The translations under genes and the position numbers were made by a program. Shown here piece after piece: positions 1 through 5,920 of a stretch of DNA of 24,095 nt (the stretch's first letter is position 1; the number at the start of each line of letters is the position of its first letter). The notes under the pieces were generated by a model. The model ran no database searches, was not told where the DNA came from, and worked only from the letters and a program-made list of their open reading frames with translations. The DNA is taken from IMG/VR virus record IMGVR_UViG_3300000117_000247, positions 1-24,095 of that record. One strand, given 5' to 3'. This stretch comes from a virus.

Positions 1-125
1 TGGGATTCCAGTTTACAAAGAACTTTTTCTTTATCATAGCAGAGGATTGGCCATTCACCAGCCCTCTCCACTACCCCGACAATACAGTCATCGTAGCCAT
101 CCATTTTTATTAATTTTTTATCCAT
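1..125 (-). CDS. Conserved phage protein, C-terminus cut by window edge
   Basis: A minus-strand reading frame is open to the left edge of the window, so only about the first 41 residues are present. It contains MDGYDDCIVGVVERAG and then WPILCYDKEK. From memory this looks like a short phage protein family in which such an N-terminus is followed by an E-rich helix and a GAWxG motif; that part lies outside the window. In-frame ATGs occur at 128, 125 and 104. I chose 125, but the conserved part begins near the ATG at 104. The tRNA-like gene ends only 6-9 nt upstream, so the two are probably on one transcript. Function is unknown. The frame is convincing because its codon use is ordinary and it has no stop. 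Confidence 0.6.
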   Translation of the reverse strand, partial: MDKKLIKMDGYDDCIVGVVERAGEWPILCYDKEKVLCKLES

Positions 126-133
126 CATATTAT

Positions 134-209
134 TGGCGGTGCAGTGAGATTCGAACTCACACGTTGACAAGCTTTATATCGCCCCGTCTCTACATTGGAC
201 TATGCACCC
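134..209 (-). tRNA. tRNA-like gene with aberrant anticodon arm
   Basis: The minus strand shows six acceptor pairs (GGTGCA at 208-203 with TGCACC at 143-138), a perfect T arm (GTGAG, loop TTCGAAT, CTCAC), T8-A9 after the acceptor, a D stem GTC/GAC and an encoded CCA at 136-134. Total length is normal for a tRNA. Two parts are irregular. The D loop lacks the usual GG pair, and no standard 5-bp stem with a 7-nt loop fits the anticodon region. The best alternative is GGCGA/TTGTC around an 8-nt loop, TATAAAGC. The first acceptor position would be a G-G mismatch. I cannot assign an amino acid. It may be a decayed tRNA, an unusual functional one or a tRNA-like structure. Confidence 0.6.
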
Positions 210-217
210 TCTTCTAT

Positions 218-295
218 TTATTGATTAAAACAATTAATGAGTAATATTAGCATCGCGATCAGTGAGACAAACAGCCATATAGATTCAGTATTCAT
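218..295 (-). CDS. 25-residue membrane microprotein
   Basis: An ATG at 295 follows a textbook Shine-Dalgarno, GGAGGT (306-301), with a 5-nt spacer. It opens a 25-codon frame ending TAA at 218. The product starts MNTESIWLFVSL and is almost entirely one hydrophobic helix (about residues 6-20), ending with a polar NCFNQ tail. Its start shares one base with the upstream stop (TAATG), so translation is probably coupled. It is the last gene of an operon that begins near 947 and sits just upstream of the tRNA-like gene. Phage membrane microproteins of this size include lysis or superinfection-exclusion factors, but nothing here selects one. The strong ribosome site makes it likely to be real. Confidence 0.55.
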   Translation of the reverse strand: MNTESIWLFVSLIAMLILLINCFNQ

Positions 296-498
296 TATTC
301 ACCTCCTTCATTTGGGAATACTTCTTTTTCTGATCCGTCTTGGAGCATAGCTAGCACCTTACCTTTGCACTGAATAGCATTTTGTTTTGCCATATCTAAG
401 CAATTGATGGAGGGATTCACTTTCTCAAGGTCAGTTGAATACCCGCCCATCCAATCGCCCTTACGACTGTAAACATTGTATGTTTTGACTTCAGACAT
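295..498 (-). CDS. Small hypothetical phage protein (67 aa)
   Basis: A 67-residue soluble protein of mixed charge that begins MSEVKTYNVYSRKGDWMGGY. There is no signal peptide, membrane segment or recognised motif. The aromatic N-terminus followed by an alternating C-terminal part (KVLAMLQDGSEKEVF) would fit a small beta-rich fold. Its ATG overlaps the upstream stop by one base (TAATG), and its own stop overlaps the microprotein start in the same way, so it is the middle of a tightly coupled run of three genes. The function is not recognised. Confidence 0.6.
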   Translation of the reverse strand: MSEVKTYNVYSRKGDWMGGYSTDLEKVNPSINCLDMAKQNAIQCKGKVLAMLQDGSEKEVFPNEGGE

Positions 499-716
499 TA
501 TGCTTCTAGCTTGATGTCAATCTTTGAGGCTTCCTCTGTAGGAGCTTCGCTACTGGTAACTACTGCGGTAGGAGCAGAGTCAATAACAACATTTAATTTC
601 TCCAGCCAAACTCTTGATACAGGGATTGTCTGCTTTCTACCAAACAAGTCGTTCAGTTGCTCTAGGTTGATGTTCACAAATGATGTGCCACCTTTGGGTC
701 TTCCACGTTTTGCCAT
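498..716 (-). CDS. GRP-motif (AT-hook-like) small protein
   Basis: A 72-residue protein. Residues 1-10 hold KRGRPKGG, the core of an AT-hook minor-groove binding motif. A short predicted helical part follows (VNINLEQLNDLFGRKQTIPV, then SRVWLEKLN), and the tail is acidic and low in complexity. The order GRP, basic residues, hydrophobic helix with L-x-D-L-F, then IPV resembles the protein at 4191-4373, which suggests a shared family. It lies 33 nt after the stop of the upstream gene with no clear ribosome site, and it overlaps the next gene by one base. DNA binding is inferred from the motif only; it could be a small regulator. Confidence 0.6.
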   Translation of the reverse strand: MAKRGRPKGGTSFVNINLEQLNDLFGRKQTIPVSRVWLEKLNVVIDSAPTAVVTSSEAPTEEASKIDIKLEA

Positions 717-749
717 TTTATTAGTTGGTTTGTTTTTCTATTTAGGAGA

Positions 750-947
750 TTAGTATCCGCACTTCGAAACGACTGCACTAGCTTCTCTGGAGAGAACCTC
801 AAGAGTATCGTCATAGTCAATCACCTCTGCCTCTTTGAGAGCTTTTTCCAAGCCACCAATGAGTTCCCAAAGGTTCTCTGCTTCGATCTTGTTGCCGTTG
901 ACTGCGATGTCGATCTTAGTAAAGTCAATGTCCAGTTCGTCGTTCAT
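750..947 (-). CDS. Acidic hypothetical protein, first gene of an operon
   Basis: A 65-residue acidic protein (MNDELDIDFTKIDIAVNG...) with a C-terminal helix and a final KCGY. No known domain is recognised. Two ATGs are possible, at 953 and 947. I chose 947 because a well-formed promoter (TTGACC, 16 nt, TATTAT) ends at 954 and would start transcription at about 947; the ATG at 953 would fall upstream of that. If so, the mRNA is leaderless. It heads the run of small genes that continues down to 218. Function unknown. Confidence 0.6.
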   Translation of the reverse strand: MNDELDIDFTKIDIAVNGNKIEAENLWELIGGLEKALKEAEVIDYDDTLEVLSREASAVVSKCGY

Positions 948-953
948 GGTCAT

Positions 954-981
954 ATAATAGTAGGTTTTATCTTAGGGTCAA
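954..981 (-). promoter_or_regulatory. Sigma70-type promoter, leaderless arrangement
   Basis: On the minus strand TTGACC (981-976), a 16-nt spacer and TATTAT (959-954) form a near-consensus promoter. The -10 box ends 6 nt before the ATG at 947, so the expected start of transcription falls on that ATG. It drives the small-gene operon 947-218. Confidence 0.6.
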
Positions 982-992
982 GTTTTTTTTCA

Positions 993-1925
993 TTAAATTG
1001 TTTGAGCAAATGCCATTCCCTGTCTGGTAAGTTTTCTCTTGACATCTATCTCTAGCAAGTTCTTCCTCACCAGAATCTGCTCATAGTCTCTCTGGATAGC
1101 TTGCTTCTGATAGCCAGTCACAGAGCAGAGTCCATTGAGTGTCATTGCTCCCCTGTCCCTCAGAGTCTTCACGATTTGAATCTCAGAGTTTGATAAGCCC
1201 ATTGGATTGATTCCCATAGCAGTGCAGAACTCAGACCAGACAGTCTTTGTGAAGACTTCCAGCTTGGTAGCGGAGGAATACGTCTGAGCGTCCTGAGCCT
1301 TTACTACAGCGTCCCTTGGGTTTCCTCTCAATACAGAAACGATCTCCTGCTTCGTTGCAGGATCAATCTGTACATTTTTTTCTAGATTAGATTCAAAGAT
1401 TTTGTAAAGTTCTTCCCCAGAGTAATCTTCAAAAGAAATATCTCTAAGTCGATCTCTAAGTGGCTCACAAAGCTTTTCTTGATTTGTTGTCGCCATGCAA
1501 AGTGAAAGCTTCGAAAAATCAAATGTGAAAGTTCCCTCTTCTGTAGTAACAGTCCTAACTGGATTTTTGTCCACATTCAGTGCTGTCAAGAAAATTTCCT
1601 GCAAGTCCTTGGGGATGTTGTGTCCCTCATCAATAAAAAGAAAAGCACTATGCTCAACCCACAATGGGTAAACCTGCTCAAAGAACGCACGAGCGTTTCT
1701 GATTGTCTTGCCGTTAATCTCAAGCATTGGAGGACGAGTGCCATCTGGACGCTCAAGAGCCTCGCGAAACTTACGAGCAAAGAAGGTTTTACCTCCACCC
1801 TTCTGGGTAGTGAGGTTGATAAACGGCAAACGGTTTGTTGCCTTATAAGAGTCAATGAACACACTCAAAGTGCGCTTGACTGACTCTTGCCCAATTGCTT
1901 CTTTGAATATCTTGTTGATTTCCAT
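993..1925 (-). CDS. RuvB-like AAA+ ATPase
   Basis: A 310-residue protein with the layout of RuvB, the Holliday-junction branch-migration motor (usually about 330-350 residues). The Walker A region is TQKGGGKT (40-47), Walker B is FLFIDE (95-100), sensor 1 is ATTNQ with N148, an RDRLRD segment carries candidate arginine-finger residues (158-161), and the sensor 2-like motif is GNPRDA with R204. A winged-helix-like C-terminus follows from about residue 240 and ends KRKLTRQGMAF, like the RuvB C-terminal domain. The first glycine of the P-loop is replaced by threonine, which is unusual. No RuvA or RuvC is nearby. It probably acts in phage DNA recombination or repair, but another clamp-loader-like role is possible. 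It has its own promoter ending 6 nt before the ATG. Confidence 0.8.
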   Translation of the reverse strand: MEINKIFKEAIGQESVKRTLSVFIDSYKATNRLPFINLTTQKGGGKTFFARKFREALERPDGTRPPMLEINGKTIRNARAFFEQVYPLWVEHSAFLFIDEGHNIPKDLQEIFLTALNVDKNPVRTVTTEEGTFTFDFSKLSLCMATTNQEKLCEPLRDRLRDISFEDYSGEELYKIFESNLEKNVQIDPATKQEIVSVLRGNPRDAVVKAQDAQTYSSATKLEVFTKTVWSEFCTAMGINPMGLSNSEIQIVKTLRDRGAMTLNGLCSVTGYQKQAIQRDYEQILVRKNLLEIDVKRKLTRQGMAFAQTI

Positions 1926-1931
1926 ACCCAG

Positions 1932-1959
1932 AGAATATCAGAATTCTCAGGCGGGTCAA
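1932..1959 (-). promoter_or_regulatory. Sigma70-type promoter, leaderless arrangement
   Basis: On the minus strand TTGACC (1959-1954), a 16-nt spacer and TATTCT (1937-1932), with 6 nt to the ATG at 1925. The architecture is identical to the promoter at 954-981, and both share the -35 hexamer TTGACC. The predicted transcript of the RuvB-like gene starts at or within a base or two of its ATG, and no Shine-Dalgarno is present. Confidence 0.6.
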
Positions 1960-1978
1960 CACCTTTTTGATTAAAAAA

Positions 1979-2272
1979 TCACTTTTTTCTTAACTCGTTG
2001 TGTTTCAGCACCCAAGGAATTACTAAATTTTCTACACATCGAACATACGCTTCCTCATCATTATTCTCCATAAACGCTATACCTGTCATCTCAAAAATCA
2101 AATGAGTAACTTCGTGAACCAGTGTCCACCAATGCTGCTCTGGGTCTTTTAAGCATTTTTTATTCAATTTAATTAGCTTATCATCCATAAAACATTCCCC
2201 CCAGTCCTCCATTTCCTCGTAAATAATTTTTATTTTTGTATTTAGAACCTCGACTGAAGAAAGTCTTTTCAT
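1979..2272 (-). CDS. Mini zinc metallopeptidase-like protein (HExxH)
   Basis: A 97-residue protein with a canonical zincin motif, HEVTH (residues 53-57), inside a hydrophobic helix (LVHEVTHLIFEMTG). An acidic NNDEEAY stretch (71-76) and then CVEN follow and can supply the third zinc ligand, as in gluzincins such as ImmA/IrrE- or SprT-like proteins. It is far shorter than most members and has no extra domain, so it looks like a bare catalytic core. Gene 1979-2272 lies just upstream of the RuvB-like gene, which has its own promoter. The substrate is unknown. A host regulator or repressor is one possibility, by analogy to ImmA. Start at the ATG at 2272; no Shine-Dalgarno is visible. Confidence 0.65.
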   Translation of the reverse strand: MKRLSSVEVLNTKIKIIYEEMEDWGECFMDDKLIKLNKKCLKDPEQHWWTLVHEVTHLIFEMTGIAFMENNDEEAYVRCVENLVIPWVLKHNELRKK

Positions 2273-2294
2273 CTTAAATAATTACACTTTGATC

Positions 2295-2322
2295 TTGACT
2301 AAGGTCGGAAAACAGTGAGAAT
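2295..2322 (+). promoter_or_regulatory. Candidate promoter, leaderless arrangement
   Basis: TTGACT (2295-2300), a 16-nt spacer and GAGAAT (2317-2322; 4 of 6 consensus bases), then 7 nt to the ATG at 2330. The -35 is strong and the -10 weak. It lies in the short divergent gap between the metallopeptidase and the plus-strand genes. Confidence 0.4.
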
Positions 2323-2329
2323 ATTATTG

Positions 2330-2548
2330 ATGACCTCAGAAGAAAAATTAAAAGCGTTAGACCAAGCTAAAGAGAAAATGCTCAAATTAAAAGAAGCTCA
2401 GAAAGACCTTTACCAAGAAACTAAACAAAAATTAGGATTAAGCGAGAAGTATGATCGTGATCTTTGGGATTTTCTAGTGATTGGATTACGATTTGCTAGA
2501 CATGAGATCGAAGTAGCCTTGCACACAAATGAGGGAAAAGATGCTTGA
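2330..2548 (+). CDS. Small helical hypothetical protein
   Basis: A 72-residue, highly charged, mostly helical protein (MTSEEKLKALDQAKEKM...). Residues 3-37 have the heptad spacing of a coiled coil, and a DLWDFLVIGLRFARHEIEVAL helix follows in the C-terminal half. A GTG at 2315 would add five residues, but it lies upstream of the expected transcription start, so I prefer ATG 2330. Its stop (TGA) is embedded in the -35 hexamer of the next promoter. No family is recognised. It may be a small regulator or an anti-host factor, but that is only a guess from size and position. Confidence 0.6.
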   Translation: MTSEEKLKALDQAKEKMLKLKEAQKDLYQETKQKLGLSEKYDRDLWDFLVIGLRFARHEIEVALHTNEGKDA

Positions 2549-2572
2549 CTTTAATTTTTAAGTGTTTAAATT
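2545..2572 (+). promoter_or_regulatory. Candidate promoter
   Basis: TTGACT (2545-2550) overlaps the stop codon of the preceding gene. A 16-nt spacer and TAAATT (2567-2572) follow, with 9 nt to the ATG at 2582. The transcript would have a leader of about 2 nt. No Shine-Dalgarno precedes the ATG. Confidence 0.4.
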
Positions 2573-2581
2573 AGCCCAGAC

Positions 2582-3079
2582 ATGAATATATTCTGTTTAG
2601 ACAAAGACCCCGAAATTGCTGCTCGCCAGCATTGCGACAAACATTGTGTCAAGATGATTCTTGAATGCAATCAACTTCTCTGCACTACATTCTGGATGCA
2701 GGATCTTGAAGCTCCATATAAGAAGACTCATTACAATCATCCCTCTGCAATCTGGGCTAGAGAGTCCCGTGGTAACTTTGAGTGGCTTGTCCAGCATACA
2801 GCAGCTTTACTTAACGAATATACTAAAAGGTATGGCAAGCGTCACAAAAGCACAGATACTTTTATTTGGATTCTGGAGAACAAACATCGCTTAAACTTCG
2901 ACAGAAAAGAGCAAACAGAATTTGCTGTAGCGATTGCTCAAGACCAGAGATGCAGACAACTACCAAACTTCGAAACTCTTTCTGTTGTCGAAAAGTATCG
3001 CGAGTATTATAATCACGACAAATCTTATATGGCGAAATGGCAATACAGCGAAAAGCCAAAGTGGTATACCGTAAAATAA
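2582..3079 (+). CDS. Conserved phage protein with CDKHCVKM motif
   Basis: A 165-residue protein belonging, from memory, to a family common in aquatic phages. It opens MNIFCLDKDPEIAARQHCDK and has the signature CDKHCVKMILE (about residues 18-28), then THYNHPSAIWARESRGNFEW (50-69) and a C-terminal YREYYNHDKSYMAKW. Conserved His, Asp, Lys, Arg and Trp residues suggest an enzyme, but no reaction is established that I can name. Similar proteins have sometimes been labelled as pyrimidine-dimer glycosylase-like; I see no basis for that here because the DenV motifs are absent. It is the first gene of a plus-strand run that continues to 4373. Confidence 0.7.
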   Translation: MNIFCLDKDPEIAARQHCDKHCVKMILECNQLLCTTFWMQDLEAPYKKTHYNHPSAIWARESRGNFEWLVQHTAALLNEYTKRYGKRHKSTDTFIWILENKHRLNFDRKEQTEFAVAIAQDQRCRQLPNFETLSVVEKYREYYNHDKSYMAKWQYSEKPKWYTVK

Positions 3080-3094
3080 AAAATACTTTAATTT

Positions 3095-3340
3095 ATGAGA
3101 GAGAAATTTGAAAACTGTTTGATAATAATCGGATCAATTGTAGTCGGAGTACCCCTTGGGGTTGTAGTTGGCTTGATTTGCTGGTTTAAATTCCCATTCC
3201 AAATATATTGGGCTGCAAGAGCTAACTTAGCTTTACAAAGAATAGATAGAGCCAAGACACAAATAAAAGAATATCAAAATGAAGATATCTGGGAAAACCA
3301 CATCAAAAAAATGGAAGAAAAAAAATCTTATGACAACTGA
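3095..3340 (+). CDS. Small single-pass membrane protein
   Basis: An 81-residue protein with one clear membrane helix at about residues 8-31 (IIIGSIVVGVPLGVVVGLIC), followed by an amphipathic, charged cytoplasmic-type tail rich in Lys and Glu (about residues 40-81). The topology is probably N-out, with the basic tail inside. It lies 15 nt downstream of the previous gene and overlaps the Nmad1 gene by 11 nt, so it is cotranscribed. It has no holin-like lysis context here. Function unknown; it could be an inner-membrane accessory protein. Confidence 0.55.
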   Translation: MREKFENCLIIIGSIVVGVPLGVVVGLICWFKFPFQIYWAARANLALQRIDRAKTQIKEYQNEDIWENHIKKMEEKKSYDN

Positions 3341-3668
3341 AGAACTACTAGAACTGCATGAAGAAACCTGCGAAACTTGCAGGAGGATCATGAGACAAAA
3401 AAATAGCGATTACACTGGTGGAGAAAAATCTACAGACCCCTTCGCTAATTTTAATGCTGCATCTGTACTTGGAATTGATCCAGTGCAAGGCTTACTGCTT
3501 AGAGTAATTGATAAGATCCAAAGGATTAGGTCTTTCACAAATGACAAGGAGTTGAAAGTTTCAAATGAGAGTGTTGAAGATGCTTGCGATGATATCGTAA
3601 ATTACGCGATATTAGCTAAAGCGATGCTTATGGAACAAAGATCTGAACTTAAAAAAACAGATGATTGA
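3330..3668 (+). CDS. Nmad1/DUF1599-like nucleotide modification protein
   Basis: A 112-residue protein starting MTTEELLELHEETC. The sequence RRIMRQKNSDYTGGEK, then DPFANF, GLLLRVIDKIQRI and a DDIVNYAILAKAML helix match the Nmad1 (DUF1599) domain, described as associated with phage base-modification systems and helical like MazG-type NTP pyrophosphatases. An in-frame start at 3279 exists, but the first 17 codons there are only the shadow of the upstream gene in another frame; ATG 3330 begins the conserved part. It overlaps its neighbours at both ends (11 nt and 8 nt). The biochemical role is inferred. It would act on the nucleotide pool together with ThyX and MazG encoded elsewhere in the window. 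Confidence 0.7.
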   Translation: MTTEELLELHEETCETCRRIMRQKNSDYTGGEKSTDPFANFNAASVLGIDPVQGLLLRVIDKIQRIRSFTNDKELKVSNESVEDACDDIVNYAILAKAMLMEQRSELKKTDD

Positions 3669-4194
3669 AGTAAAAGTTACCCCAGAAATATGGGAAGAAG
3701 CTAAGAGGAGAACTTCAGAAGCTGCTGAAAGATTTGGAGACAGAGGAACTCATAGGCTTAACAGTGATCGGCAAAAAACTACAGGCTATTTAGCTGAAGT
3801 ATGCATTAACCATGAATTTCCTAACATTAAATACAGCGACGATTTAAATGTTGATTTTCATTTTAATTCAATGTCTCTGGACGCTAAGTCCCAAGGTTGC
3901 AACTCAAAGCCTTTAGGTTATTATAGTGCTACTCTATATGAGGAGCAGAAGAAGAGGTCAGCTGATTATTATATTTTCAATAGAGTCAAAAATGATTTCA
4001 GCAAAGTTTGGATTTGCGGAGTAATCTCTAAAGAAAGGTTTTTCCAAATAGCTAAACTAAAGAAAGCTGGAACAAAAACTAATAATTTTACCTATGATCA
4101 GTCTAGGTATGAGATTGAATATAAAGATTTAGATAATCTTCAAAGTTTTGTGAGCCACTATTCACATAAAAAAAATAGCCAAAGTTTACTATGA
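3661..4194 (+). CDS. Putative PD-(D/E)xK nuclease-like phage protein
   Basis: A 177-residue protein. A conserved glycine-rich stretch TTGYLAEVCINHEF (about residues 40-53) is followed by a spaced DDLNVDFHF and then SLDAKSQG (72-79), which together give the E...D...DxK pattern of restriction-endonuclease-like folds. ADYYIFNRV and KVWICGVISK are consistent with the later core strands of that fold. Similar proteins are frequent in phages but, as far as I know, uncharacterised. The start at 3661 overlaps the upstream stop by 8 nt, and the end overlaps the next ATG (ATGA). The nuclease assignment rests on the motif pattern only and it could be an inactive relative. Confidence 0.5.
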   Translation: MIEVKVTPEIWEEAKRRTSEAAERFGDRGTHRLNSDRQKTTGYLAEVCINHEFPNIKYSDDLNVDFHFNSMSLDAKSQGCNSKPLGYYSATLYEEQKKRSADYYIFNRVKNDFSKVWICGVISKERFFQIAKLKKAGTKTNNFTYDQSRYEIEYKDLDNLQSFVSHYSHKKNSQSLL

Positions 4195-4373
4195 ACGATG
4201 TAAAAGAAAAAAATAAAATGGGGAGACCTCTCAATAGAGGGCTTCAGAAGGTAGAACTAAAAGACTTATTAGATAAGTTTAAAACTTCTATGGAGATTCC
4301 TATTCCATACACCTTCGCAAGACAATTTGGTCTTCTACCAGAAGACTTAAATAAAGAGCGAGAAATTAAGTAA
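4191..4373 (+). CDS. GRP-motif small protein, relative of the 498-716 product
   Basis: A 60-residue basic protein: MNDVKEKNKMGRPLNRG, then a helix VELKDLLDKF, then IPIPYTFARQFGLLPEDL. The GRP motif, the VxLxxLxDxF helix and the IP(V/I) segment are in the same order as in the 498-716 protein, so the two are probably paralogues or one family. It overlaps the upstream gene by 4 nt (ATGA), is the last gene of the operon and is followed by a strong terminator. Possible DNA-binding accessory protein; no experimental basis is known to me. Confidence 0.6.
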   Translation: MNDVKEKNKMGRPLNRGLQKVELKDLLDKFKTSMEIPIPYTFARQFGLLPEDLNKEREIK

Positions 4374-4394
4374 AAACGATTAAAAATTCGCCAC

Positions 4395-4430
4395 TCACAA
4401 ACCCACCCCTACGGGAGTGGGTTTTTTGTG
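4395..4430 (+). terminator. Rho-independent terminator
   Basis: A GC-rich stem ACCCAC-C-CC, loop TACG and GG-A-GTGGGT (one C/A mismatch) is followed by TTTTTT. CACAAA and TTTGTG extend the pairing outward. It lies 22 nt after the stop of the 4191-4373 gene and separates the accessory operon from the structural gene at 4442. The A-run on the other side could also let it work on the minus strand. Confidence 0.85.
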
Positions 4431-4441
4431 TAATATAAGAT

Positions 4442-5314
4442 ATGCCTTCTGTAACAAGAGTTCATTCTCATGAGAGCCAAGTCTATATTGATAGCACTTT
4501 AATTAGGGGCGTTCAGTCTTTTAATTATCAGAACCCCAAAAATGTTCAAGAGCTAAGGAAACTTGGGTCTTACAAACAAGAAAATTATATTTTAACAGCA
4601 GATCAGCCTGTTGATACATCTATAGAATTTATCGTCAATGATCATGTTTTAAGCAGAACTGGTAACTACTTGAAGTTTTTAAGCTCAGATGAGTCCACAT
4701 TAAAGTTGAAGGACGCTACTGCTGAAACCACTTTCAATAAAGCAAACCTCACAAACTTTTCTTTGGACTTTAATGTCGGAGAATTTGCCGTGGGCAACTA
4801 TGGATATCAGTGTGATTCCTTATCTGTAAATGAGTCAGAGTCATATGAAGATGCCGATATAGATTCTTCGAAAATAAATATTTTTAGACCGCAAAATATA
4901 ACTCTAACCACAACCCTAACTGAAGGACTAAACTCTACAGATTATCCAATCCAATCTGCCTCTATTTCTGTAGGGATAGATAGAAGACCCACAATCAGAG
5001 TCGGAGAACGAGGAGCGAGAAGAAGATATCCTGTATTACCAGCACAAGGATCTTTAAATATATCTATTCTTAAAAATAAAGTTGAAGAGACTTTAGACTT
5101 GTCAAGCTTGGTTGCTAAAAAAGGAAACTTTACATTTGTAATGTCAGAAACTGCTTTGGGATCTGCTTCTACAAACCCAAATTTAAATATAAAAGTTCAC
5201 AATTGTTTTTTAACTTCTGTAAACCATTCTCATTCTTTAGACGATAATGCATCATTAGAATTTTCTTATTCATTTCCGATTTCAAATGATGCCATCGAAT
5301 ATTATTTTTCGTAA
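4442..5314 (+). CDS. Putative virion structural protein (tail-tube-like)
   Basis: A 290-residue, beta-rich protein with no Cys-rich or catalytic motif and low helix propensity. It opens MPSVTRVHSHESQVYIDSTL, then IRGVQSFNY and QELRKLGSY. This 'I-x-G-(V/I)QS ... LG' order resembles the N-terminus of some phage tail-tube or related structural proteins. A repeated pattern of about 80-100 residues ending in aromatic or serine-rich strands is visible but weak. It stands alone behind a terminator with its own AT-rich start region (TAATAT at -10 to -5), fitting separate late expression. Other virion roles are possible. Start: the first ATG after the terminator. Confidence 0.5.
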   Translation: MPSVTRVHSHESQVYIDSTLIRGVQSFNYQNPKNVQELRKLGSYKQENYILTADQPVDTSIEFIVNDHVLSRTGNYLKFLSSDESTLKLKDATAETTFNKANLTNFSLDFNVGEFAVGNYGYQCDSLSVNESESYEDADIDSSKINIFRPQNITLTTTLTEGLNSTDYPIQSASISVGIDRRPTIRVGERGARRRYPVLPAQGSLNISILKNKVEETLDLSSLVAKKGNFTFVMSETALGSASTNPNLNIKVHNCFLTSVNHSHSLDDNASLEFSYSFPISNDAIEYYFS

Positions 5315-5383
5315 GAAAATTTAGCAACCCCTTATTTGGCAAAATCCCGCTTAAACTTGGGACTTTTTGGTGTATATACAAAT

Positions 5384-5920
5384 ATGCCATTGCCAATGCC
5401 AAATAATGGAGAAAAAAGGTCTAAATTTGTTAGTCGCTGCATTGTAGACCTTGCAGATAAAAAAGAATTCCAAGATGACAAGCAAAGAGCTGCCGTTTGT
5501 TATTCTCAATTTGAAAAAGCCGAAAGTAAAGCATCTGTGGTAATTAGCGATCCAATAAATAAAGAAGATTCCATCTTATTCTTTTCTAAAGCATCTCCTG
5601 ATGTAAAAAAACATTACTTCAAAACAAAAGAAGAAGCAATGAAGGACGCTGAAAAAATGGGATTAAAGGGTATTCACACTCATACAACAGAAGATGGAGA
5701 GACTTTGTATATGGCTGGTCCAGATCACAAGGCTTTTATGAAGCGTCATGACGAGATCCTAAAAGAAAAGGAAAAGTCTGACAGTAGCCTGTGGGAAAAC
5801 ATCAGGAAAAAGAAAGAGCGAATCAAAAGAGGCTCTGGTGAAAAAATGAGGAAGAAAGGCGACAAAGGTGCGCCTACCTCTGATCAAATCGAAAAAGCTA
5901 AAGGCCAAAAGAACGACTAG
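5384..5920 (+). CDS. Head-associated type protein with cysteine-box and HTH-TE motif
   Basis: A 178-residue protein. Residues 1-45 (MPLPMPNNGEK, then SRCIVDLADKKEF, then KQRAAVCYSQF) match a short module that I recall from phage head or prohead-protease neighbourhoods, often written MPxPxxGExxxxFxxRC...AVCxSQ. A second module around residues 88-120 (KTKEEAMKDAEKMGLKGIHT, then HTTEDGETLYMAGPDHK) is also seen in marine phage structural proteins. The C-terminal 50 residues are very basic (KERIKRGSGEKMRKKG). A TTG at 5336 gives a longer frame, but the conserved module starts at ATG 5384. A relative of the first module occurs at 8384-8728. A structural or assembly role is inferred. Confidence 0.55.
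   Translation: MPLPMPNNGEKRSKFVSRCIVDLADKKEFQDDKQRAAVCYSQFEKAESKASVVISDPINKEDSILFFSKASPDVKKHYFKTKEEAMKDAEKMGLKGIHTHTTEDGETLYMAGPDHKAFMKRHDEILKEKEKSDSSLWENIRKKKERIKRGSGEKMRKKGDKGAPTSDQIEKAKGQKND

Noticed and set aside
47-244. Plus-strand frame of 65 aa at the left edge
   Set aside because: It runs antisense to the partial gene at 1-125 and across the tRNA-like gene; no ribosome site and an implausible composition.
2582-3079. Pyrimidine-dimer DNA glycosylase (DenV) identity for the CDKH protein
   Set aside because: The characteristic DenV N-terminus and helix order are absent; only a general resemblance in annotation habit.
3279-3329. N-terminal extension of the Nmad1 gene
   Set aside because: The extra codons are the upstream membrane-protein gene read in another frame; ATG 3330 starts the conserved domain.
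3095-3340. Holin identity for the membrane protein in the accessory operon
   Set aside because: It has one helix and a long charged tail and sits far from the lysis genes; a better holin candidate is at 11876-12070.
5336-5383. TTG start upstream of the cysteine-box protein
   Set aside because: The extension has no conserved sequence, and the module that is known from other phages starts at ATG 5384.
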